Positions 8,215 to 17,107 of a stretch of 64,000 nucleotides of DNA are shown here, piece by piece. The notes under the pieces were generated by a model, which was not told where the DNA came from, searched no databases, and saw only the letters and a list, made by a program, of their open reading frames with translations. The stretch is from Companilactobacillus crustorum JCM 15951. Lineage in GTDB: Bacteria; Bacillota; Bacilli; Lactobacillales; Lactobacillaceae. A program made the position numbers and the translations under genes. Positions within the stretch are counted from its first letter, which is position 1. The number at the start of each line of letters is the position of its first letter. The stretch is taken from assembly GCF_001434585.1 (NCBI RefSeq), contig NZ_AZDB01000010.1:1-64000 (forward strand), read 5' to 3'.

Positions 8215-9924
8215 CTATGCTAGATTTGCTTTAACAAAGTTTAATGATTTTTCTGGATTTCTAGTTAATTCAATATATTCTTTACCTGAAGTTGTGGCTA
8301 ATTTAACACCATATTTATCAGTAATCTTCTGGACGTTCCCCTTCATACTTTCCATCTGTGGGGCAAGAATAACTAGGTCCATGTCTTGTATCATATTCAT
8401 ATCTTGACCATAAGCACGTGCAGCAGCAGACAATGGTAAGTTGCGTTCCTTAGCTGTTTTGTTCAAGGCATTTGCTAGGATACCACTAGTACCACCACCA
8501 GCACAGATAACCATTACTGCCGTGTCTTTATCAAATACGTTGTTTCCACTTGCATCATTATTAGATTCTGTAGAAGCCATAACTGTTGAGCCTGTATCGT
8601 CACTACCCTCATCAGTAACATTAACTGTTTCAGTAGCAATTCCTTCAGCTGCAGCTTTCTTATTTTCACCGTCAAGTAATTCATTATCGTATGCTCTCAT
8701 AAATGGAAGCCAAATAAATACATCAAGAACCAAACTTAAAGCAACAAAAACAAATGCTAATGGTGCAAAACCAGTACTAATTAAAATACCAATTGGTGCG
8801 GGTATTACCCATGGCATGGTATACATCATACCGTTCATACCTAAAGCTTCAATAAAGAACTTAAACAAACAAATGTTAACCATTGGTGTAACAACGAAAG
8901 GTACAAAGAAAATAGGGTTCATGATAATTGGTGCCCCAAACAAAATTGGTTCATTAACAGAGAAACTAACAGGAATAAAGGCAGCTTTACCTAGTGCTTT
9001 TAATTGTTTTGATTTAGCCAAAAATAGGAATAAGAAAACTAAAACAAGTGTTGAACCCGTACCACCCATATTCATAACATAATCTTGAGCATTTTGAGCT
9101 AAGACATGTGTTGCTTGATGACCAGCTTGAATCAATTTCAAATTTTGAGCCGTATTAGTGACTTCAATAGCTGCTACAGCAGGTGCAACGATTGAAGGTC
9201 CTTGAACACCTACAAACCAGAAGAAACCCATAGCCCCAGCAATAATTGCTAGTCCTACATATGAATCACTAGCTGAAAAGATTGGAGCTAATAATGATAT
9301 GATCAATTGTGCTAAGTTTTTACCCGTAAAAGTGGCTAAAACTAGGGAAAAAGCCCAGAAAACAGTAACAGATAGGAACATTGGAATAACATCTTTAAAT
9401 GTTTGTGAAATATTCTGTGGTACTTGTGGTGGCATCTTTATTGTGACGTTATTTTTAATACACATATAATAAATATTAGGTACAATCAAACCAACTACAT
9501 ATGAAGCAACTAGACCTTGTGTACCTAAGTATGTTAAATCAGCCCCACCTTTATTTTGAACAATAGCACTAATAATAAAAGCAATTTCGGAAGCTAAAAT
9601 AACAGAGACGGCATTCATCTGATTTGTCTTAGGCAAATCTAGATTCTTAGTGTCAGTTAAATTTTTGGCAGTTGTTGCAGTAACAAACAAAGCTAAAAGA
9701 CCCATTGAATAGTTATAAGCAATCATAATATTGTTTTCAATATTTGTAGGCCAATGATACCCCCAAGCATTTGGCACGTATGCAACTAAAATAAACAAAG
9801 ATGAGAAAAGAATAATTGGCATTGATGCAATAAAGCTATCACGAATAGCTGAAACATATGCATTAGAAGCAATCTTTTCAAATCCTGGTTTCATTTTTTC
9901 GACTTTATTAGTAATGACATCCAT
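8215..9924 (-). CDS. lacE: LacE-type PTS lactose/cellobiose-family EIICB, second operon
   Basis: Fused EIICB permease, 569 aa. The EIIC blocks TIKMPPQVPQNIS and FSVNEPILFGAPII are followed by a hydrophilic Ser/Asn/Asp-rich linker (about residues 425-465), then EIIB with the phospho-cysteine in VICAGGGTSG. A GGGGAGG site precedes the ATG. It is a paralogue of the protein at 3465, sharing gene order and motifs but with a different linker. Confidence 0.9.
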   Translation of the reverse strand: MDVITNKVEKMKPGFEKIASNAYVSAIRDSFIASMPIILFSSLFILVAYVPNAWGYHWPTNIENNIMIAYNYSMGLLALFVTATTAKNLTDTKNLDLPKTNQMNAVSVILASEIAFIISAIVQNKGGADLTYLGTQGLVASYVVGLIVPNIYYMCIKNNVTIKMPPQVPQNISQTFKDVIPMFLSVTVFWAFSLVLATFTGKNLAQLIISLLAPIFSASDSYVGLAIIAGAMGFFWFVGVQGPSIVAPAVAAIEVTNTAQNLKLIQAGHQATHVLAQNAQDYVMNMGGTGSTLVLVFLFLFLAKSKQLKALGKAAFIPVSFSVNEPILFGAPIIMNPIFFVPFVVTPMVNICLFKFFIEALGMNGMMYTMPWVIPAPIGILISTGFAPLAFVFVALSLVLDVFIWLPFMRAYDNELLDGENKKAAAEGIATETVNVTDEGSDDTGSTVMASTESNNDASGNNVFDKDTAVMVICAGGGTSGILANALNKTAKERNLPLSAAARAYGQDMNMIQDMDLVILAPQMESMKGNVQKITDKYGVKLATTSGKEYIELTRNPEKSLNFVKANLA

Positions 9925-9944
9925 TTTTTAATACCTCCCCATTA

Positions 9945-10286
9945 TCAATTTAATTTATTTTCAATTTTATTAATCCGTTCGTACTGATCAATAAAATATG
10001 TAGCCTGATCAATCAACATCATTGTAGTCATTAAAGTATCTTGACCATGGACCATAATAAATGTAACGTCCATATCCATGCCGCCGGCTTCATTAGCTAG
10101 CAACTTAGTTTGCTCGTTATGAGCATCATTAATTGATTGATTGGCTTCTTTAACCAATTTACGAGCCTCTTCAATTTCACCATCACGAGCTTTGTCCAAA
10201 GCTTTAATTACCGCTGTTTTAGCATCCCCCGCATAAGCTACGATTGCAAAACCGGTCATTGAAATATCTTCTTTTGTAACTGCCAT
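9945..10286 (-). CDS. lacF: LacF-type PTS lactose/cellobiose-family EIIA, second operon
   Basis: EIIA, 113 aa from the chosen start. The phospho-histidine lies in FIMVHGQDTLMTT. An upstream in-frame ATG at 10292 is only two bases from the GAGG ribosome binding site, while the ATG at 10286 is eight bases away and gives the same N-terminus (MAVTKED) as the paralogue at 5265, so 10286 is preferred. Sequence is almost identical to the first EIIA. Confidence 0.92.
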   Translation of the reverse strand: MAVTKEDISMTGFAIVAYAGDAKTAVIKALDKARDGEIEEARKLVKEANQSINDAHNEQTKLLANEAGGMDMDVTFIMVHGQDTLMTTMMLIDQATYFIDQYERINKIENKLN

Positions 10287-10299
10287 AATCATTACCTCA

Positions 10300-11151
10300 C
10301 TAATTTTTTACTTCTTCTTGAATTAAACGTTGAATATGAATAATAAAATAAATTAATTCATTGCTTCCTAAACTTTTTTCCAAACTAAACTGCAATTCGT
10401 TATAAATTTCATTAGCAATCTCAAACGACTCTGGATAAGATCTTTTCATTTCTAATTCCAAATTTGAATTAATTTCTTTCTTATCTTCAGGTTTATCTAG
10501 TCTACCTGCCAAATACTGCAAGTGGATCATAAATCTATCGTAATAATTACTATTAGCATTAATTCGATAAATTTTATATTTATTAAGTACTTTATTTACA
10601 ATTTCATTAATATCTTGACTCTCATTCTTTTTCAATTTACTAGCGCTAGACTCTTCGCCTTTAGCATTAATAAAATGAAGTGCAATACTTCTAATTTCAG
10701 ATTCCGGAAAATTAACGCCTAAATTATTATTGATAACTTCTAAACCATGGGCTGCAATTTTATATTCTAACGGGTACTGACTCTGCATATCAGGAATTAA
10801 AGCTTCCTGATAATTGCCTGACATTAATCGCTGATATGAACCATAAATATGATCTCCCAAAGTTATATAGGCATAATCTAGGACATTATAATTATATTTT
10901 TTAATACCATAATCAATAATTTCATAAGTCGTTGTAACGATATCGATTGGAATATCTTTGATTAGAAAATAGAGATTTTCCTGCGATGCTTTAGTATCCA
11001 AATAAAATATTTTATCAACCTTACTCGGAACAATATCTGATCCTTTATGTTTGTTAAAAGCAATACCGGTTCCATTAACAATAGCCTGACGATGATCTCC
11101 TATGTCAACTAGAGCACTGTTATTATTAAAAACTTGTACAATTTGTACCAA
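10300..11151 (-). CDS. lacT: LacT/LicT-family antiterminator of the second lac-like operon
   Basis: BglG-family antiterminator, 283 aa, with CAT domain and PRD histidines H101, H159, H210 and H272. In the CAT domain the usual GKGI reads GTGI, a small departure from both paralogues. It heads an operon whose leader has two RAT-terminator modules. Expected to be switched by EII-dependent and HPr-dependent phosphorylation. Confidence 0.9.
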   Translation of the reverse strand: MVQIVQVFNNNSALVDIGDHRQAIVNGTGIAFNKHKGSDIVPSKVDKIFYLDTKASQENLYFLIKDIPIDIVTTTYEIIDYGIKKYNYNVLDYAYITLGDHIYGSYQRLMSGNYQEALIPDMQSQYPLEYKIAAHGLEVINNNLGVNFPESEIRSIALHFINAKGEESSASKLKKNESQDINEIVNKVLNKYKIYRINANSNYYDRFMIHLQYLAGRLDKPEDKKEINSNLELEMKRSYPESFEIANEIYNELQFSLEKSLGSNELIYFIIHIQRLIQEEVKN

Positions 11152-11181
11152 TTTCTTCTTATCCCCCTTTCATCAAGGCTA

Positions 11182-11244
11182 AAAAAAGAGACCACTAGCA
11201 CTTCACAATGTAATTTCTACATAATCTGAAGTGCTAAGTGATCT
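11182..11244 (-). terminator. Leader terminator 2 (gene-proximal), operon 2
   Basis: Minus strand hairpin of about 18 bp with one bulged T (arms begin GAGATCACTTAGCACTTC and end AGTGGTCTC), followed by seven T. Its 5' arm overlaps the RAT at 11241-11265. Confidence 0.88.
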
Positions 11245-11265
11245 CGCCTAATTTAATAGTAACAA
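11241..11265 (-). promoter_or_regulatory. RAT site 2 (gene-proximal), operon 2
   Basis: TTGTTACTATTAAATTAGGC on the minus strand followed by GAGAT; identical over 25 bases to the operon 1 RAT. Confidence 0.88.
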
Positions 11266-11283
11266 CTCACTCACCAAATAAAA

Positions 11284-11343
11284 AAGATCACCAACATTTC
11301 TATAGCAAAAAGGAACTTTACTATTCTGAAATGCTAAGTGATC
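11284..11343 (-). terminator. Leader terminator 1 (promoter-proximal), operon 2
   Basis: Minus strand GATCACTTAGCATTTC pairs with GAAATGTTGGTGATC (15 bp, one bulge, G-U pairs), followed by TTTTTT. It is a complete terminator about 100 nt before the second one. Confidence 0.8.
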
Positions 11344-11365
11344 TCGCGTAATCTAATAGTAACAA
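11341..11365 (-). promoter_or_regulatory. RAT site 1 (promoter-proximal), operon 2
   Basis: Minus strand TTGTTACTATTAGATTACGC followed by GAGAT. It differs from the other two RATs at two positions, one changing the conserved AGGC to ACGC, which may weaken or alter protein recognition. Confidence 0.8.
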
Positions 11366-11401
11366 CTCACTGAGCCATGTTCATTTCTTTCAACAAAATT
11401 A

Positions 11402-11438
11402 AGTATAAAACAATTATTTTATTTTGTAAACGATTTCA
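11402..11438 (-). promoter_or_regulatory. Promoter of operon 2 with overlapping perfect cre site
   Basis: Minus strand -35 TTTACA (11430-11425), 17-bp spacer, -10 TATACT (11407-11402). Plus strand TGTAAACGATTTCA at 11425-11438 fits the cre consensus. The geometry is the same as at operon 1. Confidence 0.85.
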
Positions 11439-11800
11439 CGAAATTATTTTTTGAGTCATTTATTTATTAGCTTAAGAGTTATTTCAATTTGTTGAATTCT
11501 TATGTAAATATCTTTTACAAAACGTACCTTAAATAGACACTTTATCTTTCTGCAACATTTTTTTTAAGATTTTTTGGGCATCTTTTACTTACCTAAAAAA
11601 TTAAAGTCTATTTTACCCAATCCTTATTTTCCAACGATATAAAGCGAATACATAATTATTTAATTGTATAAAGTAGCTACTATTTTGCTATATTTTTAAT
11701 TCTTTAATTATCTTGATGAGTAAAATACGAACTATTTACTATTTATTTACATAATCATTCATGTTATTCTTAAAACATAAATTTTTTAAGGAAGTGTTAG
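11439..11800. other. Divergent intergenic region with a PurR-box-like sequence
   Basis: No gene between the second PTS operon and the guanine deaminase. The sequence AAAATACGAACTAT at 11722-11735 matches the lactic acid bacterial PurBox (AWWWCCGAACWWT) except for one core base, and lies about 70 bp before the deaminase, fitting purine regulation. No purine riboswitch core was seen. A clear -35/-10 pair is not obvious. Confidence 0.4.
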
Positions 11801-13138
11801 ATTATCACCTATCAAATTGTTTTTGAAGGAACTGTTATTTCTTCAGCAACATTTGACAAGGCGGATTTTACACCAGAAGTACTTACATGTGTAGACCAGT
11901 CAGGAACAATTGACCGCGTTATATCCGCTACTGATAGCGATTATCAGTCAGTCAAACAAGCTGCAATAGATAACCATGTTCTTCATAAAATTCCTAACGG
12001 AAGTTTTCTATTACCAGGATTCACTGATTTACATATTCATGCACCGCAATGGCCTCAAGCTGGATTGGCTTTGGACAAACCTTTAAACGAATGGTTGACC
12101 GACTATACTTTCCCACTCGAAGCTAAATTTCAAGATCTTAACTATGCCGAAAGTATTTATCACAGTTTGGTTAATGAACTTTTAGCTAATGGAACGACAA
12201 CCGGTTTGTACTTTGGTTCAATTCATACTGACGCTAATCTAGTTTTAGCAAAGGTTTGTGCTCAGTTAGGACAAAGGGCTTTTATTGGTAAAATTGCAAT
12301 GGATAATCCAGATCAAACTCCAGATTATTACCGTGATAGTTCTGCTGCCGAGGCTATTGATCAAACCGAAAACTTTATTCAACAATTGCAGGCTTTTCAA
12401 GAAAAAACACAGGCTGAATTAACGCCTGTCATCACACCAAGATTTGTTCCTAGCTGTACAGATGAAACTTTGCTGGGTCTAGGCGAATTGGCCCAAAAAT
12501 ATAATTTGCCCATTCAATCCCATTGCAGCGAAAGTATATGGGAGGCTCAATATGCCGTGAAGCGTTTCCATAAACGAGACGCTCAGGTACTGGATCAATT
12601 CGGATTGTTGACTGACAAAGCGGTCATGGCTCATGGAACACAATTAACAGATCAAGATTTAACATTATTTAGTCAAACTCAGACAGCTATTGCCCACTGC
12701 CCTATTTCTAATATTTATTTTGGAAACGGAATAATGTGGGTCAATGCTGCTCATCAACAGAACGTCAAAATCGGTCTCGGTACCGATATCTCCGGAGGAT
12801 TTTCTCCTAGTATTTATCGCAATATGCAACAAGCTATTATGTCATCACAAATGTTACAAGATTCTGGTCAAAAGCAGTCGCGAATAACAGCTGCAAATGC
12901 CTTTTATCTAGCTACTATTGGTGGTGCCGAAGCGTTGCATCTCAATTCGGGACAAATTAAGCCTGGCTTTAAGGCTGATTTTCAAATTGTTCACGATCAA
13001 TACTTCGATGTCTCTTCAAACAATTCTCAAGAAATTTTTGAAAGACTTGTTTATCACAAAAGCAAAGAAAATATCGAACAAGTTTATGTATCTGGAAAAT
13101 TAGTACATAACCAATTAGGAGAGAATAATGGAAAATAA
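11801..13138 (+). CDS. guaD: Guanine deaminase, apparent AUU start
   Basis: Zinc amidohydrolase converting guanine to xanthine, 445 aa. The metal-binding GFTDLHIHAPQW lies near residue 70, a second histidine in PIQSHCSES, then AHGTQL, AHCPISN and GLGTDISGG. The reading frame opens directly after a TAG at 11798-11800 and has no ATG, GTG or TTG before 12065; starting there would remove the HIH metal site. An AAGGAAG site sits six bases before ATT at 11801, and translation from it (x-ITYQIVFEG) gives a normal-length enzyme, so an AUU start or a G-to-T change in ATG is inferred. The permease start overlaps its 3' end by 11 bp. Confidence 0.85.
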   Translation: MITYQIVFEGTVISSATFDKADFTPEVLTCVDQSGTIDRVISATDSDYQSVKQAAIDNHVLHKIPNGSFLLPGFTDLHIHAPQWPQAGLALDKPLNEWLTDYTFPLEAKFQDLNYAESIYHSLVNELLANGTTTGLYFGSIHTDANLVLAKVCAQLGQRAFIGKIAMDNPDQTPDYYRDSSAAEAIDQTENFIQQLQAFQEKTQAELTPVITPRFVPSCTDETLLGLGELAQKYNLPIQSHCSESIWEAQYAVKRFHKRDAQVLDQFGLLTDKAVMAHGTQLTDQDLTLFSQTQTAIAHCPISNIYFGNGIMWVNAAHQQNVKIGLGTDISGGFSPSIYRNMQQAIMSSQMLQDSGQKQSRITAANAFYLATIGGAEALHLNSGQIKPGFKADFQIVHDQYFDVSSNNSQEIFERLVYHKSKENIEQVYVSGKLVHNQLGENNGK

Positions 13139-14480
13139 TAATAAAAGCAGTTTATTAGTTGGCCCTGACGATAAAATCGGTATGGGAGAAGCTGGCTTCT
13201 TAGGGCTTCAACACGTCTTAGCTATGGATATTTACGTTCCCCCTATTATTTTGGCTAGTATGATGGCTATGGGTTTAGGCGATCAAATGGGATTATTGCA
13301 ATCTACTTTCTTAGCCGCTGGAATTGGTACAATCTTACAAACCTTTGTCTTCATGAAAATGCCAGTTTCTCAAGGTCCTTCATTCGTTCCACTTGGTGCT
13401 GCTGCTGGTGTCGTACTTGCCTCTGGTGGTCTTAAAGGTAACGGAATGGGTACGTTGATCGGTGCACTCTTAGTTGGCTCGATCATTTTAGTTATTTTAG
13501 GTGCTACCGGTATTTTCCAAAAAATCATTAATCGTTTAGTCCCAGCTCTCGTTGGGGGAACTATTATTACTTGCGTAGGTTTGTCTCTGATCCCTACCGC
13601 ATTAAATAGTAATATTTTTAATGCTCCCGGCAAAATTGACAACAATATTATCCTAGCTTCAATTACAGCCTTAACATTACTAGTTTCCGTTGGCATTAGT
13701 CTAAAGTTTCCTAAGGTACGTCGCTTTTTCAGAACCAGTTCTATTATCTTAGCTTTAGGTGTGGGGACAATTGTTTCTACTATGATGGGACTCTTTAACT
13801 GGAAAGAAGTAAATGATGCTGCCTGGTTTGGTCTCCCCCAAAGAACCGTTCTTCATTGGGGTATTAATTTTAGTCCTTCAGCTATCATTACTTTCATTAT
13901 TATCTACGCTGTTATTACAACTGAAACTACTGGTACTTGGTTCGCCATGGGCGCTGTTACTAATCATGAAATTACTAATAAACAATGGAATCACGGAATT
14001 ATTGGTGAAGGTCTTAGCTGTATGATTGCTGCCCTTCTAGGAACTACTCCTGTTACTGGGTATTCAACTAATGCAGGTGTCATTTCTATTACCGGAGTTG
14101 CTAGTAAACGTGTTTTCTTATTTGCTGGAATCTGGTTCTCGATTCTTGGTTTCTTCAGTAAATTATCAGCCTTTCTTGCTGCTATCCCTGCTCCCGTTAT
14201 CGGTGGAGTCTTTGCCATTATTACAGTAACCATTATGTTAAACGGTTTAAACGTTATTCGAGGCTTGGAAACGACTGATCGTGATTTTTATATTATCGGT
14301 ATTCCAATCGTCTTAACATTAGCTTTAGTTTTACTACCAGCTAATGTAACTAAAAATGCTCCTCAAATTTTACAATACTTGTTAGGTTCACCAATTGCTA
14401 TGGCAGCTATTGCTGCTATCATTCTTAATTTGGTTATGCCTAAAACAAAAGCTACTAAAAATAAAGTTAAAGCTGCTTAA
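13128..14480 (+). CDS. NCS2-family purine (xanthine/guanine/uracil-type) permease
   Basis: Proton-coupled nucleobase transporter of the NAT/NCS2 family, 450 aa, with about 12 hydrophobic segments. Family features are LGLQHVLAMD near the N-terminus and a signature-like STNAGVISITG near residue 313. Its coupling to guanine deaminase (11-bp overlap) points to uptake of guanine, xanthine or a related purine for salvage. An AGGAG site precedes the ATG. The exact substrate is not resolvable. Confidence 0.87.
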   Translation: MENNNKSSLLVGPDDKIGMGEAGFLGLQHVLAMDIYVPPIILASMMAMGLGDQMGLLQSTFLAAGIGTILQTFVFMKMPVSQGPSFVPLGAAAGVVLASGGLKGNGMGTLIGALLVGSIILVILGATGIFQKIINRLVPALVGGTIITCVGLSLIPTALNSNIFNAPGKIDNNIILASITALTLLVSVGISLKFPKVRRFFRTSSIILALGVGTIVSTMMGLFNWKEVNDAAWFGLPQRTVLHWGINFSPSAIITFIIIYAVITTETTGTWFAMGAVTNHEITNKQWNHGIIGEGLSCMIAALLGTTPVTGYSTNAGVISITGVASKRVFLFAGIWFSILGFFSKLSAFLAAIPAPVIGGVFAIITVTIMLNGLNVIRGLETTDRDFYIIGIPIVLTLALVLLPANVTKNAPQILQYLLGSPIAMAAIAAIILNLVMPKTKATKNKVKAA

Positions 14481-14513
14481 TAGCAGTTTTCTTTCTGATC
14501 CGCTTGTTCAACT

Positions 14514-14562
14514 AAAAAACAGTGCCGTAACCATCAAACGATGATTGCAGCACTGTTTTTTA
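14514..14562. terminator. Bidirectional terminator between permease and GGDEF gene
   Basis: AAAAAACAGTGC (14514-14525) pairs with GCACTGTTTTTT (14550-14561), with a smaller ATC/GAT stem in the loop. It serves both converging genes. Confidence 0.85.
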
Positions 14563-14579
14563 TATTTAGAAAAGCTGTT

Positions 14580-15707
14580 TTATGCAGTCGTAATTTGCAT
14601 TCGACCATTCTTCTTAGAATAATAAAGATTAGTATCAACTCGTTTATAAAAATCAATCGGATTAGTATCTTGACTTGAAATTGTCGAGACGCCGACTGAA
14701 ATTGACATTCTAATTGTCTGATCATTGATATTAACGGTTAAATGATTGAGCGCTAAAAAGATTTCTCGCACAATAGATTCCGTAGCAGCCAAATCATACC
14801 CTGGGAAAAGAATATTGAATTCTTCCCCTCCAGTCCGATAAAGTTTTACTTTTGGATCATTAGCATCAATCACCGTTTGAGCAACATCCACTACATGCTG
14901 TAAAATTTGATCTCCCGCTAAATGACCATAAGTATCGTTAATACTTTTAAAATGATCAATATCAAACATCATCATCGACAAGTGAAGTTTATTATTAGCG
15001 CAATCATTAAATAAATATTTAATCTGCGAACTATAAGCAGCATAATTTTGTGTTTTAGTTAAGGCATCATGATTAGCAAATTCCAAAAGGTGCAGCTTTA
15101 ACTGACTATCACGGAGAATCATGCCAACATAACTATAAAGTAAAGTATCAAATATAATAAAATAAGACCATTCTTCCAAATAGGTTGACCAAGTTAAATT
15201 TAATTTAATTTTCATAAACATCCATAACAAAGAACTAAAGAATGTTCCTACCAAAATATAATACATAAATGGATAATCATTTTTTTGATGTCTTCGAAAA
15301 TAATTTAAAGTCAGGTAAAAAATCATTAAAGTAAGACCATGACACCAAGATTCCCAATAAATAATTGATCCATTAAAAATCATATAAATTAACATTAATG
15401 GAATCAAATAATACCATCGCACATGTATATTTAAAAAATAGGCACAGAAAATTAAAGCAATCAATTGAAAGTTCATAAATTGCCATGAAATAGGCGTACC
15501 AACTAATGTCGCTTGCATACTAAAAATAAAAATCAACATATAAATAACACCTAACCAAGAATTCAGCAAATCGTCATCTATTTTGATATTTCTAGCATGC
15601 AACAAAGTTTTTAAACCATCATAGATAACTTGATAAAGTGTAAATACACCCAGAATGAAAAAAATACTAGTAATAAATGGCGATACCTGCCACACGCTCC
15701 ACGTCAA
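14580..15707 (-). CDS. Membrane-bound GGDEF diguanylate cyclase-like protein
   Basis: 375 aa. Five to seven predicted membrane segments occupy roughly residues 1-190, followed by a GGDEF domain. Visible are the metal and nucleotide-binding MMFDIDHFKSINDTYGHLAGD and the active loop RTGGEEF (GGEEF form). The RxxD inhibitory I-site is absent before the loop. The predicted role is c-di-GMP synthesis driven by a membrane sensor domain. The start is TTG at 15707, seven bases after a perfect GGGGGG ribosome binding site; no ATG fits better. A same-length paralogue lies immediately upstream. No EAL or HD-GYP gene is in the window. Confidence 0.87.
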   Translation of the reverse strand: MTWSVWQVSPFITSIFFILGVFTLYQVIYDGLKTLLHARNIKIDDDLLNSWLGVIYMLIFIFSMQATLVGTPISWQFMNFQLIALIFCAYFLNIHVRWYYLIPLMLIYMIFNGSIIYWESWCHGLTLMIFYLTLNYFRRHQKNDYPFMYYILVGTFFSSLLWMFMKIKLNLTWSTYLEEWSYFIIFDTLLYSYVGMILRDSQLKLHLLEFANHDALTKTQNYAAYSSQIKYLFNDCANNKLHLSMMMFDIDHFKSINDTYGHLAGDQILQHVVDVAQTVIDANDPKVKLYRTGGEEFNILFPGYDLAATESIVREIFLALNHLTVNINDQTIRMSISVGVSTISSQDTNPIDFYKRVDTNLYYSKKNGRMQITTA

Positions 15708-15830
15708 AAAATGACCCCCCAGTTAGATTAATTCAAAGCAAGTATAACAATACTATTAATAATAATTAATACCAGTTAAATTTAATGTAATATTTTTATA
15801 AAAAAATAAAATAATTCTTGTTTTTTGCAT

Positions 15831-15863
15831 AAAAAATCTCCATCCAAAAAATTTAGATAGAGA
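15831..15863 (-). terminator. Terminator after the second GGDEF gene
   Basis: Minus strand TCTCTATC pairs with GATGGAGA (one G-U), followed by six T, just after the stop at 15869. Confidence 0.75.
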
Positions 15864-15868
15864 CTTCC

Positions 15869-16995
15869 TTAAATAGCTGTAATTTGTTTGCGACCATTTT
15901 TCTTAGAATGATAAAGATTAGTATCAACTCGACTATAAAAATCGTTAGGTTCCTGATCATAATTTGAAAGCGACGATACACCTACGGAAACAGTTATACT
16001 AATTGATTTACCATTAACATTTACAGTTAAATTATTTAATGATAAAAATATTTCCTTAACTATTGTTTTTGTCGATTGCAAATCATATCCGGGAAAAAGA
16101 ATATTGAATTCTTCTCCACCAGTCCGATACAACCTCACTCGAGGATCGTTATTATCAATCACCGTTTGAACGGTACTAACCACATTTTGTAAAACTCGGT
16201 CACCCGCTAAATGACCATAAGTATCATTGATACTTTTAAATTTATCAATATCAAACATCATCATTGATAAATTCAAGTTATTCTGTTGACTGTTAGAAAA
16301 TAAATACTTTATTTCAGAAGTATAGGCTGCATAATTTTGAGCTTTGGTTAAAGCATCATGGTTTGCAAAAGCTAAAAGATGCAGCTTCAACGTACTTTCT
16401 CGTAGCAGCATTGCTACATAGCTATAAAGCAGTGCCTCAAAGATTATTAAATAAGCAAATTCCTGTAGATAAACATCTAAACTAAGTGAGAACTTCAAGG
16501 CTACAAAGTACCACATAATCGCGCCCCAAACTACACCTACTAACATATAGTTAATAAAGGGATGCTTTCTAACTTGAATCCGTCTGATTTTATTAAATGA
16601 CCAATAAGTTATCATAACAGATATAGCATGACACCATGATTGCCAATAAACCAGTGATCCATTGAATACCATATAAACTAAAATAATTGGAATAAAAAGG
16701 TAAATTGGTACTCTAATATTAAGAAAATAAGCACAGAAAATCAAAGCAATAATAATAAAGTTCATAAATTCCCAAGAAATTTCTTTACCTACAATCGTGA
16801 ATTGCATACCAAAAATAAATACTAGCATGTAAATAACACCAAACCAGGAATTCACTAAATCATCTTCGATTTGAATTTTTTTGCATGCAAAATGGTTTTT
16901 ATCCAATCAAATAGTACTTGATAAAGCGTAAAAACGCCCAACACAAAAAATATACTCGTTATAATTGGCGATACTTGCCACTCATGCCATGTCAA
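15869..16995 (-). CDS. Second membrane GGDEF protein, frameshifted in an A7 tract
   Basis: Paralogue of the protein at 14580, with the same membrane part and a C-terminal GGDEF domain (MMFDIDKFKSINDTYGHLAGD, RTGGEEF, no I-site). From a TTG at 16995, eight bases after a GGGG site, the frame reads MTWHEWQVSPIITSIFFVLG and aligns with the paralogue until ILHAKK, then breaks at seven A on the minus strand (16882-16876). Moving -1 there continues as IQIEDDLVNSWFG, and the joined product is exactly 375 aa, the paralogue's length. The phase A AAA AAA is that of a slippery heptamer. It may be a frameshift mutation, a sequencing error or programmed slippage. Without a shift, only a 345-aa form from TTG 16906 remains, lacking the first membrane segment and without a good ribosome binding site. 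Confidence 0.8.
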
Positions 16996-17107
16996 TTGCA
17001 TAACCCCTTTCATACAAAAGTGTCTACAACTTGATGGTACTATCTATTTTATATTTTTCAATGAATAATATACTTATTTTTTAAATAAGTAATTATTATA
17101 ATTAATG

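Noticed and set aside
8441-9082. Plus-strand frame of 213 aa inside the EIICB gene
   Set aside because: Antisense to conserved EIIC/EIIB blocks, no start signals.
11439-11800. Possible purine riboswitch before guanine deaminase
   Set aside because: The conserved purine aptamer core sequences were not found in the leader.
12065-13138. Guanine deaminase starting at TTG 12065
   Set aside because: It would delete the N-terminal barrel strands and the HIH metal site, which are encoded in the same open frame upstream.
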